12,292 bases of DNA, taken from an uncultured Treponema sp. (lineage in GTDB: Bacteria > Spirochaetota > Spirochaetia > Treponematales > Treponemataceae). A program made the translations under genes and the position numbers. The stretch's first letter is position 1, and each line of letters begins with the position of its first letter. The stretch spans positions 1 to 12,292 of the forward strand of contig CAJPOH010000005.1 in the NCBI GenBank assembly GCA_905372205.1, written 5' to 3'. Below, piece after piece: positions 1 through 7,809 of this stretch. Below the pieces are notes generated by a model. It made no database searches, was not told the DNA's origin, and worked only from the letters and a program-made list of their open reading frames with translations.

Positions 1-199
1 GTTTTCAATGACTTTTTTTATCTCCCAAATTGCGAACTTTATTATACACTATCTCTGTCGTTCTATTTACCTTGATCAAAACAAAAAAAGCATTGAAGAG
101 AACAAATTAAACATCATTGTTTGATTAAAGCTAATCTAGTATAAATTGATTAATCCATAAAAATGCTATTGAGGTGGTTATTTATATAGAAAAAAATTA

Positions 200-228
200 T
201 CGAGATTATAGAAGAAGTCTAGTATAAT
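200..228 (+). promoter_or_regulatory. Putative sigma-70-type promoter, distal cheA promoter
   Basis: A perfect -10 box TATAAT (223-228) lies 17 bases after TCGAGA (200-205), which matches 4 of 6 bases of the -35 consensus. Transcription would begin near 235 and leave a 5' leader of about 67 bases before cheA. In so AT-rich a region a chance TATAAT is possible. Confidence 0.4.
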
Positions 229-266
229 AAATTAGTAGAATTTGTTACAAAATAGACAAAAGAGAC

Positions 267-294
267 TTGACTATTATCCAAAATAGTTTAATAT
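267..294 (+). promoter_or_regulatory. Putative proximal cheA promoter, abutting the start codon
   Basis: TTGACT (267-272, 5 of 6 bases of the -35 consensus) is followed after 16 bases by TAATAT (289-294, 4 of 6 of the -10). The expected transcription start, about seven bases on, falls at 301-302, on the A of the cheA ATG. If used, this promoter would make a leaderless or nearly leaderless mRNA. The base match is moderate and the inference rests on position alone. Confidence 0.35.
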
Positions 295-301
295 ATAAGG
301 T

Positions 302-2704
302 ATGAGTGACTACTTTGACATAAACAATGAAGAACTCTTAAAAGATTTCTTCAGTGAGGCTACTCAACAAGTTGAAGTGCTTGAGAGTAACATTTTAGTT
401 ATTGAGCAAAATCCACAAGATTATGGTGCTGTTGATGAAATTTTTAGAGCAGCACATACGCTTAAAGGTGGGTCTGCAACTGTTGAGATGATGGAGCTTT
501 CTTCATTTACTCACGCTATGGAAGATTTGCTCGATCAGGTTAGGAGTAAAGTTGTTCCCATAACAGAAGACGTTGTGGATCTTCTCCTAAAGGCTATAGA
601 CATTATCAAGGCTATGCTTGAGTCTCGTACCAATGGCGTGCCATATGGAGAAGATGTCTCTGATATGGTGGCGAAGTTGCGTTCCTACGTGCCTGATAAG
701 AAGGGGGGAGCAAAGAAGTCTTCTGCTCCTAAGGTGCAAGCTCCACCTCCTCCAAAAGAAGAACCTCAAGAAGAAGTAGCGGTAGCGAGTGTTGATGCTA
801 AAGATGTTGGAAAATACTTCTCTGAGTATGAATTTTTAGAGCTTAAAGAAACTGTCAAAGGAAGTAAATTATATACCGTTTTAGTTACTTTTGATGAAAA
901 TTACCCTATGAATACTGTTGGTGGCATCCAAGTTTTCGCAAGCTTGAAGCAATGTGGTAATGTCTTAAAGACAGTGCCGGATTTCGATTCTCTTTACGAG
1001 GATGTTTTTCATGAGAAGGTGTTGTATTTTGTTGGAAGTTCTAAATCTTTAGACGAAGTGAAAGATCTAGCCACAATCAATGAAGTTACATTGAATGTTG
1101 AAGTTGCAGAGCCTGATCTTGCAGATATGGCAGAAAAAGCAGAAAAAGCTAGTGCTTACGAAGAACCTAAAAAAGAAGTAACCGAACCAAAGAAAGAAGA
1201 GAGTGTGGGTGTAGCTAAGAAGGAAGAGAGTTCTCAAGTTGCTACTGCAGCTCCAGCAAAAGTTTCTCCAAAAGCACCTGCAACTGGTGCGTCTTCTGGT
1301 ACTCATGCACCTAGTGCTGTTTTGCGTGTGGATGCTAAGCGAATAGATTACTTGTTGAATTTGGTTAGCGAGACTGTAATTACAAAGGCTTCATTGAATC
1401 AAAGTGCAATAGAGTTTAGTGACTTATACAATACTTTTCAAGGAGCAAGTTCGGATTATAAAGACAAGATTAGAAAACTTTTAGATAAGTTACCGTCATA
1501 TTTAGAAAAAATTAAAAATGGGCATAATATTAACGAAATTAAACAAGAGATAGGTCAGGAATATGCTTCACTTTTTGAGATTTTCTCAGATTTTGATTCT
1601 AAGATGAAGCATTCTGTTACAAAGTTTAAGTCATCGGCACAAAATTTGGGTCGTATAGCTGGGGAATTGCAAGAAGGCGTTATGAAGATTCGTATGGTGC
1701 CTATTAGTCAAATATTTAGCAGATTTCCTCGTGTTGTTAGAGATTTATCAAAAGATTTACATAAAAACATTCAACTGGTTATTGAAGGTGAAGACACTGA
1801 GTTGGATAAGTCTGTGGTTGAAGATTTGCTTGATCCTATTATGCACTGTGTGAGAAATGCTCTTGATCATGGAATTGAAACGCCAGAGGTAAGAAAGGCA
1901 GCAGGAAAACCTGAGCAGGGTATTATGCTCTTAAAAGCAAGTAATGAGGGTAACATGATTGTTATTGAGGTTTCTGATGACGGTCATGGTATTGATGTTG
2001 AAAGGGTTAAGGCTAAGGCTGTTGAAAAGGGTATTTTACATCCTGGTAAGAAATTAACAGATATTGAAGCTTTTCAATTGGTGTTTGCGCCGGGCTTTTC
2101 AACTAGTGAAAAGATATCGAATGTTTCAGGTCGTGGTGTAGGTCTTGATGTTGTAAAAACTCATATAGAAAAACTTAACGGAACGGTTACTGTTGAGTCT
2201 GAAATGAATGTTGGCACACGTTTTATCATTAAATTGCCACTTACCTTGGCAATTATACAAGGTCTTCTTGTACGTGTTGGGGAACAAATTTATTCTATTC
2301 CGATTACTTCTGTTATTGAGAGTCATAGAGTTAAGGGAGAAGAAATTAGGTGTATTGATAATTATGAAGTATTTAATGTTCGTGAGGAAGTGAATAGTTT
2401 GTTGCGTCTTAATAGGCTTTTTGGTATTGCTTCTAACGACACTGATGAAGACGGTTATAATTACATCGTTATTGTAGGTACTGAAGATAAGAAAGTAGGT
2501 CTTATGGTTGATAGCTTAATTGGTGAGGAAGATGTTGTTATTAAGCCACTCAAAGATCAATTTACATCTTCTCCAGGAATTGCTGGAGCTTCTATACTAG
2601 GCGATGGTTCTGTTTCTTTGATTATTGATGTAGGTCAACTTCTTGAGTTAGGTTTAAAACAAGAGATGCAAGCACGTGAAAGACGTGAGGCTTCTGTGTG
2701 GTAG
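302..2704 (+). CDS. cheA: Chemotaxis histidine kinase CheA
   Basis: An 800-residue cytoplasmic kinase that autophosphorylates under receptor control and passes the phosphate to CheY. Visible domains: P1/HPt with phosphorylatable H52 in AAHTLKGGSA; a proline- and acid-rich linker (about 133-165); a P2-like response-regulator-binding region (about 168-272); a second low-complexity Lys/Glu/Ala/Pro linker (about 275-338); a P3 dimerisation region from about 340 with an unusually long middle part; the P4 ATPase with N box (515-526, HCVRNALDHGIE), G1 (DDGHGID, 559-565), F (FAPGFST, 595-601) and G2 (GRGVGLDVV, 610-618); and a CheW-like P5 from about 653. The ATG at 302 is the first in-frame start after a TAA at 296-298. 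AAGG sits directly against it, too close for a normal Shine-Dalgarno. It is the first gene of cheA-cheW-cheX-cheY. Confidence 0.97.
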   Translation: MSDYFDINNEELLKDFFSEATQQVEVLESNILVIEQNPQDYGAVDEIFRAAHTLKGGSATVEMMELSSFTHAMEDLLDQVRSKVVPITEDVVDLLLKAIDIIKAMLESRTNGVPYGEDVSDMVAKLRSYVPDKKGGAKKSSAPKVQAPPPPKEEPQEEVAVASVDAKDVGKYFSEYEFLELKETVKGSKLYTVLVTFDENYPMNTVGGIQVFASLKQCGNVLKTVPDFDSLYEDVFHEKVLYFVGSSKSLDEVKDLATINEVTLNVEVAEPDLADMAEKAEKASAYEEPKKEVTEPKKEESVGVAKKEESSQVATAAPAKVSPKAPATGASSGTHAPSAVLRVDAKRIDYLLNLVSETVITKASLNQSAIEFSDLYNTFQGASSDYKDKIRKLLDKLPSYLEKIKNGHNINEIKQEIGQEYASLFEIFSDFDSKMKHSVTKFKSSAQNLGRIAGELQEGVMKIRMVPISQIFSRFPRVVRDLSKDLHKNIQLVIEGEDTELDKSVVEDLLDPIMHCVRNALDHGIETPEVRKAAGKPEQGIMLLKASNEGNMIVIEVSDDGHGIDVERVKAKAVEKGILHPGKKLTDIEAFQLVFAPGFSTSEKISNVSGRGVGLDVVKTHIEKLNGTVTVESEMNVGTRFIIKLPLTLAIIQGLLVRVGEQIYSIPITSVIESHRVKGEEIRCIDNYEVFNVREEVNSLLRLNRLFGIASNDTDEDGYNYIVIVGTEDKKVGLMVDSLIGEEDVVIKPLKDQFTSSPGIAGASILGDGSVSLIIDVGQLLELGLKQEMQARERREASVW

Positions 2705-2729
2705 AAATGGCTAAAAGTGTGAGGATTAT

Positions 2730-4055
2730 ATGGAAAATATGAATGTGGTGGAACAAACTCTTAATGGGAATGAAGTTGAAGAACTTAATGATAAGCTTTC
2801 TATCATAGATTTTAAGATGGTAACTTTTTCCTTGGCTAATAAAGATTATGCGATAAATATTATGCAGGTTAAGGAAATTGCAAAAGCTGGTAATTTTACT
2901 TATGTTCCTAATACTTCGCCTTTTGTTCTTGGAGTTTATAATTTGAGAGGCGATATCATACCAGTAATTGATTTGCGTATCTTTTTTAACATTCCTGTTA
3001 AGTTACGCAAGAAAGACCAAATTGAAAGTATGGTTATTATCACTGTTGAAGAACAGACCTTTGGTGTGGTGGTGGATTCTATAGATAAGGTTGTAGGTAT
3101 TTCTAGCAGTTCAATTCAACCGCCTCATCCAATATTCGGGGATATCAACATAAAATACATACATGGTGTGGTTGAAAATGGTGGGAGACTTTATGTCTTA
3201 CTTGATGTGAATAAGATATTTGCCTCTCGCACAGCAATTACTACTGACGATCCTGTTGTTGAAGAAATCTTTCAACCCAAGGTGGAAGAAAAAAAGACAC
3301 AGACTACAAATAGTAATGAGGTGTTGGGCATTCGTTTTGTCAGTGATACATTGGCAGCTTATGGTAAATTTTTCCCAAGCCCTGTTAATGAAGATTGGAT
3401 TTCGAAGCGTTATGTGGAGTGGGCTAATTCAAGATCTCCTTCAGAGTTGCAGATTCAAAGTGAAAAGGATGCTGAAGTATTTCTTTCTACATTTACTTCT
3501 CCATCGACTAAGAAAATTTGGTCAGAAGATTATTTTAATAAGGTGTTAAATACCTTGCCTGATAATGCTTCAAAAACTATTACAGCATGGAATGTTGGTT
3601 GTTCTTTAGGATATGAAACTTTTAGTTTTGCAGTCTTACTGAAAACCAAATACCCACGTGCGAGTATTAAGATATTTGCTAATGATTCAGATCTTCTAGC
3701 TATTTCGGGGGCTCCAATGTTGACTGTTCCTGAGGAATTATTGGATACTGTTTATGGCAAATATCTCGTTAAGGGAACAAATGGGTCGTATTCCTTTAAT
3801 AAAGAAATAAAGGATATGATTCTTTTTGAGTATCATGATTGTGTTCATCAGAATAGTGTTCCTGATGTTGATATAATTCTCGCAAGAGATGTTTTGTCTT
3901 TTTTAACTCTTCCAAATCAGAGTTCTATTTTGTCCGAGTTTAAAGAAAAGTTAAAAAATACAGGTGTAATTATATTAGGGGCTAATGAGGCGATGCCTAA
4001 ACATGAAGGTTGGTTGCGTCATCAAGGTGATATTGTCATTTTTTCGAAGGAATAA
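2730..4055 (+). CDS. cheW: CheW coupling protein fused to a degenerate CheR-like domain
   Basis: This 441-residue protein is about three times the length of a plain CheW. Residues 24-168 are a CheW domain with the hallmark NLRGDIIPVIDLR (71-83), which couples CheA to chemoreceptors. A charged linker (about 170-200) leads to a CheR-like Rossmann methyltransferase region (about 200-441). Its motif I, VGCSLGYETFS (289-299), corresponds to the GCSTGEEPYS of true CheR, and ILARDVLSFL (383-392) to the C-R-N-V-L-I-Y-F block. Several positions usually linked to S-adenosylmethionine binding differ, so catalysis is doubtful. Such CheW-CheR-like fusions are known from the F2-type chemotaxis system of treponemes. 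GAGG (2721-2724) lies five bases before the ATG. It begins 25 bases after cheA. Confidence 0.9.
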   Translation: MENMNVVEQTLNGNEVEELNDKLSIIDFKMVTFSLANKDYAINIMQVKEIAKAGNFTYVPNTSPFVLGVYNLRGDIIPVIDLRIFFNIPVKLRKKDQIESMVIITVEEQTFGVVVDSIDKVVGISSSSIQPPHPIFGDINIKYIHGVVENGGRLYVLLDVNKIFASRTAITTDDPVVEEIFQPKVEEKKTQTTNSNEVLGIRFVSDTLAAYGKFFPSPVNEDWISKRYVEWANSRSPSELQIQSEKDAEVFLSTFTSPSTKKIWSEDYFNKVLNTLPDNASKTITAWNVGCSLGYETFSFAVLLKTKYPRASIKIFANDSDLLAISGAPMLTVPEELLDTVYGKYLVKGTNGSYSFNKEIKDMILFEYHDCVHQNSVPDVDIILARDVLSFLTLPNQSSILSEFKEKLKNTGVIILGANEAMPKHEGWLRHQGDIVIFSKE

Positions 4056-4076
4056 ATATAAAGTTAAGGAGATGGT

Positions 4077-4541
4077 ATGCGTGTAGAATATATCAATCCG
4101 TTTAGTCAGGCAGCATATGACATTCTTACAGAAGTGTTAGGTGGTGAGATAAAAAGAGGAAACCTATACTTAAAAGAGACTTGTATGCCAATGATGGGGG
4201 TTGCAGCTATTGTAGGTTTAGCTGGAGATGTTGAGGGGCGTGTTATTTTTGATATGACGCTTCCTACAGCTCTTAAAATTGCTTCTGCAATGAACTCAGA
4301 AGAGTTGCCACAATTTGATGAGTTGGCGAGAGCCACAATTACGGAACTTGCAAACTTAATTACAGGACGTGCTGTAACAAGCTTGCATGATTTAGGTTTT
4401 AGGTTCGATTTGACTCCTCCTGCATTGTTTACAGGTGAGAAGATGGAAATATCTAATATGAACATGGAAGCACTTATCGTTCCAATTGAGACTGATTGTG
4501 GTAAAGTTGAGATAAACGTTGCTATTCGTGATAGAGTGTAA
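4077..4541 (+). CDS. cheX: CheY-P phosphatase CheX
   Basis: A 154-residue cytoplasmic phosphatase of the CheC/CheX/FliY family that dephosphorylates phospho-CheY and ends the motor signal. The family's catalytic E-x-x-N signature is present once, in TITELANLITG, as E90 and N93. A single signature is typical of CheX, whereas CheC usually has two. Spirochaetes use CheX in place of CheZ. The start is well supported: AAGGAG (4066-4071) lies five bases before the ATG. The gene begins 21 bases after the CheW/CheR-like gene, and its TAA stop overlaps the ribosome binding site of cheY, which suggests coupled translation. A 164-codon antisense reading frame lies opposite but shows no gene-like features. 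Confidence 0.95.
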   Translation: MRVEYINPFSQAAYDILTEVLGGEIKRGNLYLKETCMPMMGVAAIVGLAGDVEGRVIFDMTLPTALKIASAMNSEELPQFDELARATITELANLITGRAVTSLHDLGFRFDLTPPALFTGEKMEISNMNMEALIVPIETDCGKVEINVAIRDRV

Positions 4542-4552
4542 GGAGGTACCCT

Positions 4553-4990
4553 GTGATATCTAAACAAGATTTTCCGGCTATTAATGAGAGAGCTCCACAA
4601 GGTATTAAGGCAGATGGGACTCCATATAAAGTTTTGTTAGTTGATGATTCTGTGTTTGTCACTAAGCAGATTAGTCAGATTCTTGGTAGCGAAGGCTATG
4701 AGATTGTTGGCGTTGCAGGTGATGGTTTTGAAGGCGTGCAAAAATATAAGGAGTTGTGTCCAAATGTTGATCTTGTTACTATGGATATAACTATGCCAAA
4801 AATGGATGGTATAACAGCTTTGGAACAGATTATGGAATTTGATAAGAATGCTCGTGTTGTTATGATCACCGCTCTTGGCAAAGAAGAGTTAGTGAAAAAA
4901 GCTATTCTTATGGGTGCAAAGAATTATATAATTAAGCCTTTAGACAGAAAGAGTGTGTTAGAAAGAGTCGCAACTATTTTGTCAAAGTAA
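4553..4990 (+). CDS. cheY: Chemotaxis response regulator CheY
   Basis: A 145-residue single-domain receiver that, when phosphorylated by CheA, acts on the flagellar motor switch. Acid pocket D31-D32, phosphoacceptor D78 (in MDITMP), T106 (in MITA) and K128 (in IIKP) are all present. About 24 residues precede the first beta strand (YKVLLVDDS), so it is longer at the N-terminus than the roughly 120 to 130 residues of enteric CheY. The start is GTG at 4553, supported by AAGGAGG (4540-4546) six bases upstream; that site overlaps the cheX stop codon. No output domain follows the receiver. It is the last gene of the chemotaxis operon, followed by a hairpin at 5009-5039. Confidence 0.95.
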   Translation: MISKQDFPAINERAPQGIKADGTPYKVLLVDDSVFVTKQISQILGSEGYEIVGVAGDGFEGVQKYKELCPNVDLVTMDITMPKMDGITALEQIMEFDKNARVVMITALGKEELVKKAILMGAKNYIIKPLDRKSVLERVATILSK

Positions 4991-5008
4991 TTTTGTCTAT
5001 TAAAAAGT

Positions 5009-5039
5009 AGGGAGTTTTAAGCTTAGTGGCTTGCTCCCT
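5009..5039 (+). terminator. Putative intrinsic terminator after cheY
   Basis: AGGGAG (5009-5014) pairs with CTCCCT (5034-5039), and an inner AAGC/GCTT pair stacks within the loop. The run that follows (TTGGCTTT) is a poor U tract, so termination may be partial. The hairpin ends only 14 bases before the next gene's ATG, so it could also act on translation of that gene. Confidence 0.45.
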
Positions 5040-5053
5040 TTGGCTTTACTGTT

Positions 5054-5842
5054 ATGCCTAGTTTGTTGCGTCGTGTTTGTTTCGTTGGTGATGTATGTGG
5101 TGCTTTTGGTGTTTCAGTTTTGCTAGAATTTTTGCCTCCTCTTATTCAAGATAACAATGTAGATTTTGTGGTTGTTAATGCTGAAAATGCTGACAATGGT
5201 TCTGGTCTTAATCCGCATGACGCGTCACTCTTGTTTTCTTCTGGGGTGGATGTTATTACTGGTGGAAATCATACTTTAGAAAAGCTAAAAGTGAGAGAAG
5301 TTTTTGGGGAATCGGATAGGATACTACGACCTGCAAATTATCCTGATGGAGTGGTTGGAAGTGGTTTTGTTACTGTAACAAAAAATGGTGTTGATTATAC
5401 TGTGTTGAACTTACAAGGACGAGAGGGGATGCATTGTCTTGATTGTCCTTTTCGCCGTTCTGATGAGATTTTATCTTCGCTTGATCCTTCTATAGTTCTT
5501 GTGGATTTTCATGCTGAAGCAACAGAAGAAAAAGAGGCTTTGGCATTTTATCTTGATGGTAGGTGTGCTTTTTTGGGTGGAACACATACTCATATTCAAA
5601 CTTCTGATGCAAGAATCCTTCCAAAAAGAATGGCTTATATAACAGATGTCGGAATGGTGGGAGCTTTTGATTCTGTTATTGGAGGAGAACCTTCTGTTGC
5701 AATCAGAAGAATGAAGACTCAAGTTTGTGAGAAAATCCCTTTAGTTCCTGCTGGTAGATCAATATTTTCTGCTGTACTGATAGATATAGATGTTTCATCT
5801 AAAAAAGCATATTTCATAACGCCCTTGACCATAATAGGTTAG
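5054..5842 (+). CDS. ymdB: YmdB-family metallophosphoesterase
   Basis: A 262-residue cytoplasmic protein of the YmdB family (TIGR00282 type), binuclear-metal phosphoesterases; the Bacillus subtilis member hydrolyses 2',3'-cyclic nucleotides and affects biofilm and motility decisions. Conserved blocks in order: VGDVCG (11-16, metal ligand D13), VNAENADNGSGL (41-52), GGNHTLEK (70-77), RPANYP (92-97), DFHAEATEEKEA (151-162), LGGTHTHIQT (174-183) and YITDVGMVG (195-203). Length is normal for the family. The ATG at 5054 is the most upstream possible start, because a TAG lies in frame at 5024-5026, but no Shine-Dalgarno is visible before it. The nearest purine run, GGGAG (5010-5014), is inside the hairpin stem. 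Substrate specificity cannot be told from sequence. Confidence 0.9.
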   Translation: MPSLLRRVCFVGDVCGAFGVSVLLEFLPPLIQDNNVDFVVVNAENADNGSGLNPHDASLLFSSGVDVITGGNHTLEKLKVREVFGESDRILRPANYPDGVVGSGFVTVTKNGVDYTVLNLQGREGMHCLDCPFRRSDEILSSLDPSIVLVDFHAEATEEKEALAFYLDGRCAFLGGTHTHIQTSDARILPKRMAYITDVGMVGAFDSVIGGEPSVAIRRMKTQVCEKIPLVPAGRSIFSAVLIDIDVSSKKAYFITPLTIIG

Positions 5843-5865
5843 TGGACGAATCTTAGATTTAGCTA

Positions 5866-5894
5866 TTGACAATATGAGCTAATAGTTGTATCGT
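5866..5894 (+). promoter_or_regulatory. Putative promoter for rho
   Basis: A perfect -35 box TTGACA (5866-5871) is followed after 17 bases by TATCGT (5889-5894, 4 of 6 bases of the -10). It lies in the 171-base gap between ymdB and rho and would give a leader of about 110 bases. TTAGCT (5859-5864) and AGCTAA (5877-5882) flank the -35 as a 6-bp inverted repeat, which could be an operator or chance. Confidence 0.4.
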
Positions 5895-6013
5895 CAAGCG
5901 TCAAATTGTTTTATAAATCGAATTTTTTAAATGCTTGTTTTGTATCCTATTGGTTTATTTTTAATAACAAAGTCTTATGTAAAATCTATGTAAAATTTAG
6001 TTGGGAGTATAAT

Positions 6014-7516
6014 GTGTCAAAATTTAATGAAATGGATGAAGTGGTAGACATGAATGGTGATCAGGAAGCAACTCTTTTTCCTGAAACTGAGAATGAAAAA
6101 AAAGTGGTTGTGCGTCCTACTAGAGCTAGGCGTGTTGTTTCAGTAGATGGGAAGGAGCCTCGTGTTGTAAAAAGAGGTGCTACACATGAAAGAAGAGTTG
6201 TGGTTGCTAGAGATAACGAAGAGATACAAGACAATAGTAAACAGGATGAAAAGCTAGTTATAAATGATCTCACTAAAATGAAGATGAATAATCTTCGTTC
6301 TCTTGCTATGAGTTATGGCATACAAGAAGACGAAATGGGTTTAATGAAAAAACAGGAAATCATTTATAGCATACTAAAAAATCATACACTAAAAGGTGGA
6401 ATAATTACAGCTTCTGGAGCACTTGAAATATTAGCTGATGGGTATGGGTTTATGCGTTCTCCTCAAAATAGTTATTTGCCAAGTAGTGATGATATCTATG
6501 TTTCTCCTAGCCAAATAAGATTGTTTAATTTAAGAACAGGGGATACTGTTGCAGGGCAGGTGCGTTTTCCAAAAGAAGGGGAGCGATATTTTGCACTTTT
6601 AAGAATTGAAACAGTCAATTTTGATGAAGTGGTTAAGTCTCAACGTCGTATTCCATTTGATAACTTAACTCCATTATATCCTAGAAACAAGTTACACCTT
6701 GAAACTACAACTGAAGAGATTTCAACTCGTATTTTAGACCTTTTTTCTCCTCTTGGTAAGGGGCAAAGAGCTTTGATAGTAGCTCCTCCTAGAACAGGAA
6801 AGACAATATTCTTGCAAAAGATAGCAAATGCAATTACTACGAACCATCCAGAAGTTTATTTGATTGTGTTATTAATTGATGAGCGACCTGAAGAAGTTAC
6901 AGACATGGAGCGAAGTGTAAACGCTGAGGTTATTTCTTCTACTTTTGATGAGCAGGCTACTAGACACATTCAAGTGGCAGAGATGGTTATGGAAAAAGCA
7001 AAGAGGCTTGTGGAACATAAGTATGATGTGGTTATTTTGTTGGATTCCATTACACGTTTAGCTAGAGCTTATAACCAGACAATGCCAACATCAGGAAAAG
7101 TACTTTCAGGTGGTGTTGATTCCAATGCTTTGCATAAACCTAAAAGATTTTTTGGTGCTGCTAGAAACATAGAAGAAGGTGGTAGCTTAACTATCATTGC
7201 AACTGCTTTGGTGGAAACTGGTAGCAAAATGGACGAGGTTATCTTTGAAGAATTTAAGGGAACTGGAAATATGGAAGTTAATCTTGATAGGAAACTTTCT
7301 GATCGTCGCCTTTTCCCTGCTATAAATATAAAGAAATCTGGTACACGAAAAGAAGAGCTCTTGTTGACTGAAAATGAAATGAATCTGATGTGGATATTGA
7401 GGAAATTCATAAATCCGCTTGATGATACTCAAACAATTGAATTCTTAATTGATAAGATGACTAAAACAAAAAACAATGAGGCTTTTTTGAAGTCTATGAA
7501 TACTGGACTTGCATAA
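6014..7516 (+). CDS. rho: Transcription termination factor Rho
   Basis: A hexameric RNA-dependent ATPase that ends transcription at Rho-dependent sites. I place the start at GTG 6014, giving 500 residues, because GGGAG (6003-6007) lies six bases upstream. The reading frame stays open to an ATG at 5906, but the extra 36 residues are hydrophobic, unlike Rho, and have no ribosome binding site. Domains: a basic and acidic N-terminal tail (1-80); a Rho N-terminal helical part (about 84-128); an RNA-binding cold-shock-like fold with DGYGFMR (142-148); Walker A APPRTGKT (257-264, K263); Walker B VVILLD (339-344); and the R loop [21 protein letters not shown] region (365-385). E. coli Rho has 419 residues, so the N-terminal tail accounts for the difference. 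rpmE follows after 43 bases. Confidence 0.96.
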   Translation: MSKFNEMDEVVDMNGDQEATLFPETENEKKVVVRPTRARRVVSVDGKEPRVVKRGATHERRVVVARDNEEIQDNSKQDEKLVINDLTKMKMNNLRSLAMSYGIQEDEMGLMKKQEIIYSILKNHTLKGGIITASGALEILADGYGFMRSPQNSYLPSSDDIYVSPSQIRLFNLRTGDTVAGQVRFPKEGERYFALLRIETVNFDEVVKSQRRIPFDNLTPLYPRNKLHLETTTEEISTRILDLFSPLGKGQRALIVAPPRTGKTIFLQKIANAITTNHPEVYLIVLLIDERPEEVTDMERSVNAEVISSTFDEQATRHIQVAEMVMEKAKRLVEHKYDVVILLDSITRLARAYNQTMPTSGKVLSGGVDSNALHKPKRFFGAARNIEEGGSLTIIATALVETGSKMDEVIFEEFKGTGNMEVNLDRKLSDRRLFPAINIKKSGTRKEELLLTENEMNLMWILRKFINPLDDTQTIEFLIDKMTKTKNNEAFLKSMNTGLA

Positions 7517-7535
7517 TGTTTTGTTATACTATACT
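7509..7535 (+). promoter_or_regulatory. Possible promoter for rpmE
   Basis: TTGCAT (7509-7514) overlaps the rho stop codon and is followed after 15 bases by TATACT (7530-7535). The spacer is short, so this is weak. If active, rpmE could be transcribed apart from rho with a leader of under 20 bases. Confidence 0.25.
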
Positions 7536-7559
7536 ATTCTCACTTTTAAGGAGTTATTT

Positions 7560-7763
7560 ATGAAAAAAGATATTCATCCAAAATATGAAGATGCTACTAT
7601 TACATGTGCTTGTGGAAATGTTATTAAAACACGTTCCACTGTTAAAGATATAAAGGTTGAAATTTGCTCTCAGTGCCATCCTTTCTTCACTGGTAAACAA
7701 AAGCTAGTTGATACTGCTGGTAGAATCGAAAAATTCAAGATGCGTTACGGCATAAAAAACTAA
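7560..7763 (+). CDS. rpmE: 50S ribosomal protein L31 (bL31), zinc-binding form
   Basis: A 67-residue ribosomal protein that bridges the two subunits. Four cysteines, C16 and C18 (CAC) with C36 and C39 (CSQC), form the zinc site of the C+ type of L31. The start at 7560 is chosen because AAGGAG (7548-7553) sits six bases upstream and [10 protein letters not shown] is the usual N-terminus of the family; an in-frame ATG at 7509 would add 17 residues and overlap rho. The gene lies between rho and an EF-G gene on the same strand and may be co-transcribed with both. A T-rich stretch (7768-7777) follows the stop without a clear stem. Confidence 0.96.
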   Translation: MKKDIHPKYEDATITCACGNVIKTRSTVKDIKVEICSQCHPFFTGKQKLVDTAGRIEKFKMRYGIKN

Positions 7764-7809
7764 TTTCCTTTTTTTATTCATTATTACTTTTTCTCTAGGT
7801 TTATTTGAT

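Larger units (their letters stand above)
1..301. other. AT-rich intergenic region upstream of cheA
   Basis: No convincing gene is visible on either strand. The + strand holds two promoter-like elements, listed separately, that would serve the chemotaxis operon. The 10-mer TCTAGTATAA occurs twice (135-144 and 218-227), each time overlapping a TATAAA or TATAAT box. On the minus strand there is a TATAAT at 46-41 and GGGAG at 26-22, which could belong to a divergent gene starting at or beyond the left edge, but no start codon can be assigned. I found no good match to the sigma-28 flagellar promoter consensus. Confidence 0.6.

Noticed and set aside
126..152. Possible sigma-28 flagellar promoter (TAAA, 15 bases, then ATTGATTA)
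   Set aside because: Only 4 of 8 bases of the -10 consensus match, which is expected by chance in DNA this rich in A and T.
171..230. GAGGTGG at 171-177, a good Shine-Dalgarno match, before a short open frame
   Set aside because: No ATG, GTG or TTG is suitably placed; the frame would have to start with ATA and encode only 13 residues.
4106..4600. 164-codon open frame on the minus strand opposite cheX
   Set aside because: It lies fully over a well-supported gene and the start of cheY, has no ribosome binding site that I can see, and its protein shows no recognisable motif.
5906..6013. N-terminal extension of rho to an upstream ATG
   Set aside because: No ribosome binding site, an AT-rich hydrophobic translation unlike Rho, and a good GGGAG-GTG start exists at 6014.
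7764..7809. T-rich stretch between rpmE and the EF-G gene as a terminator
   Set aside because: No GC-containing stem precedes the T run; only A and T runs face each other.
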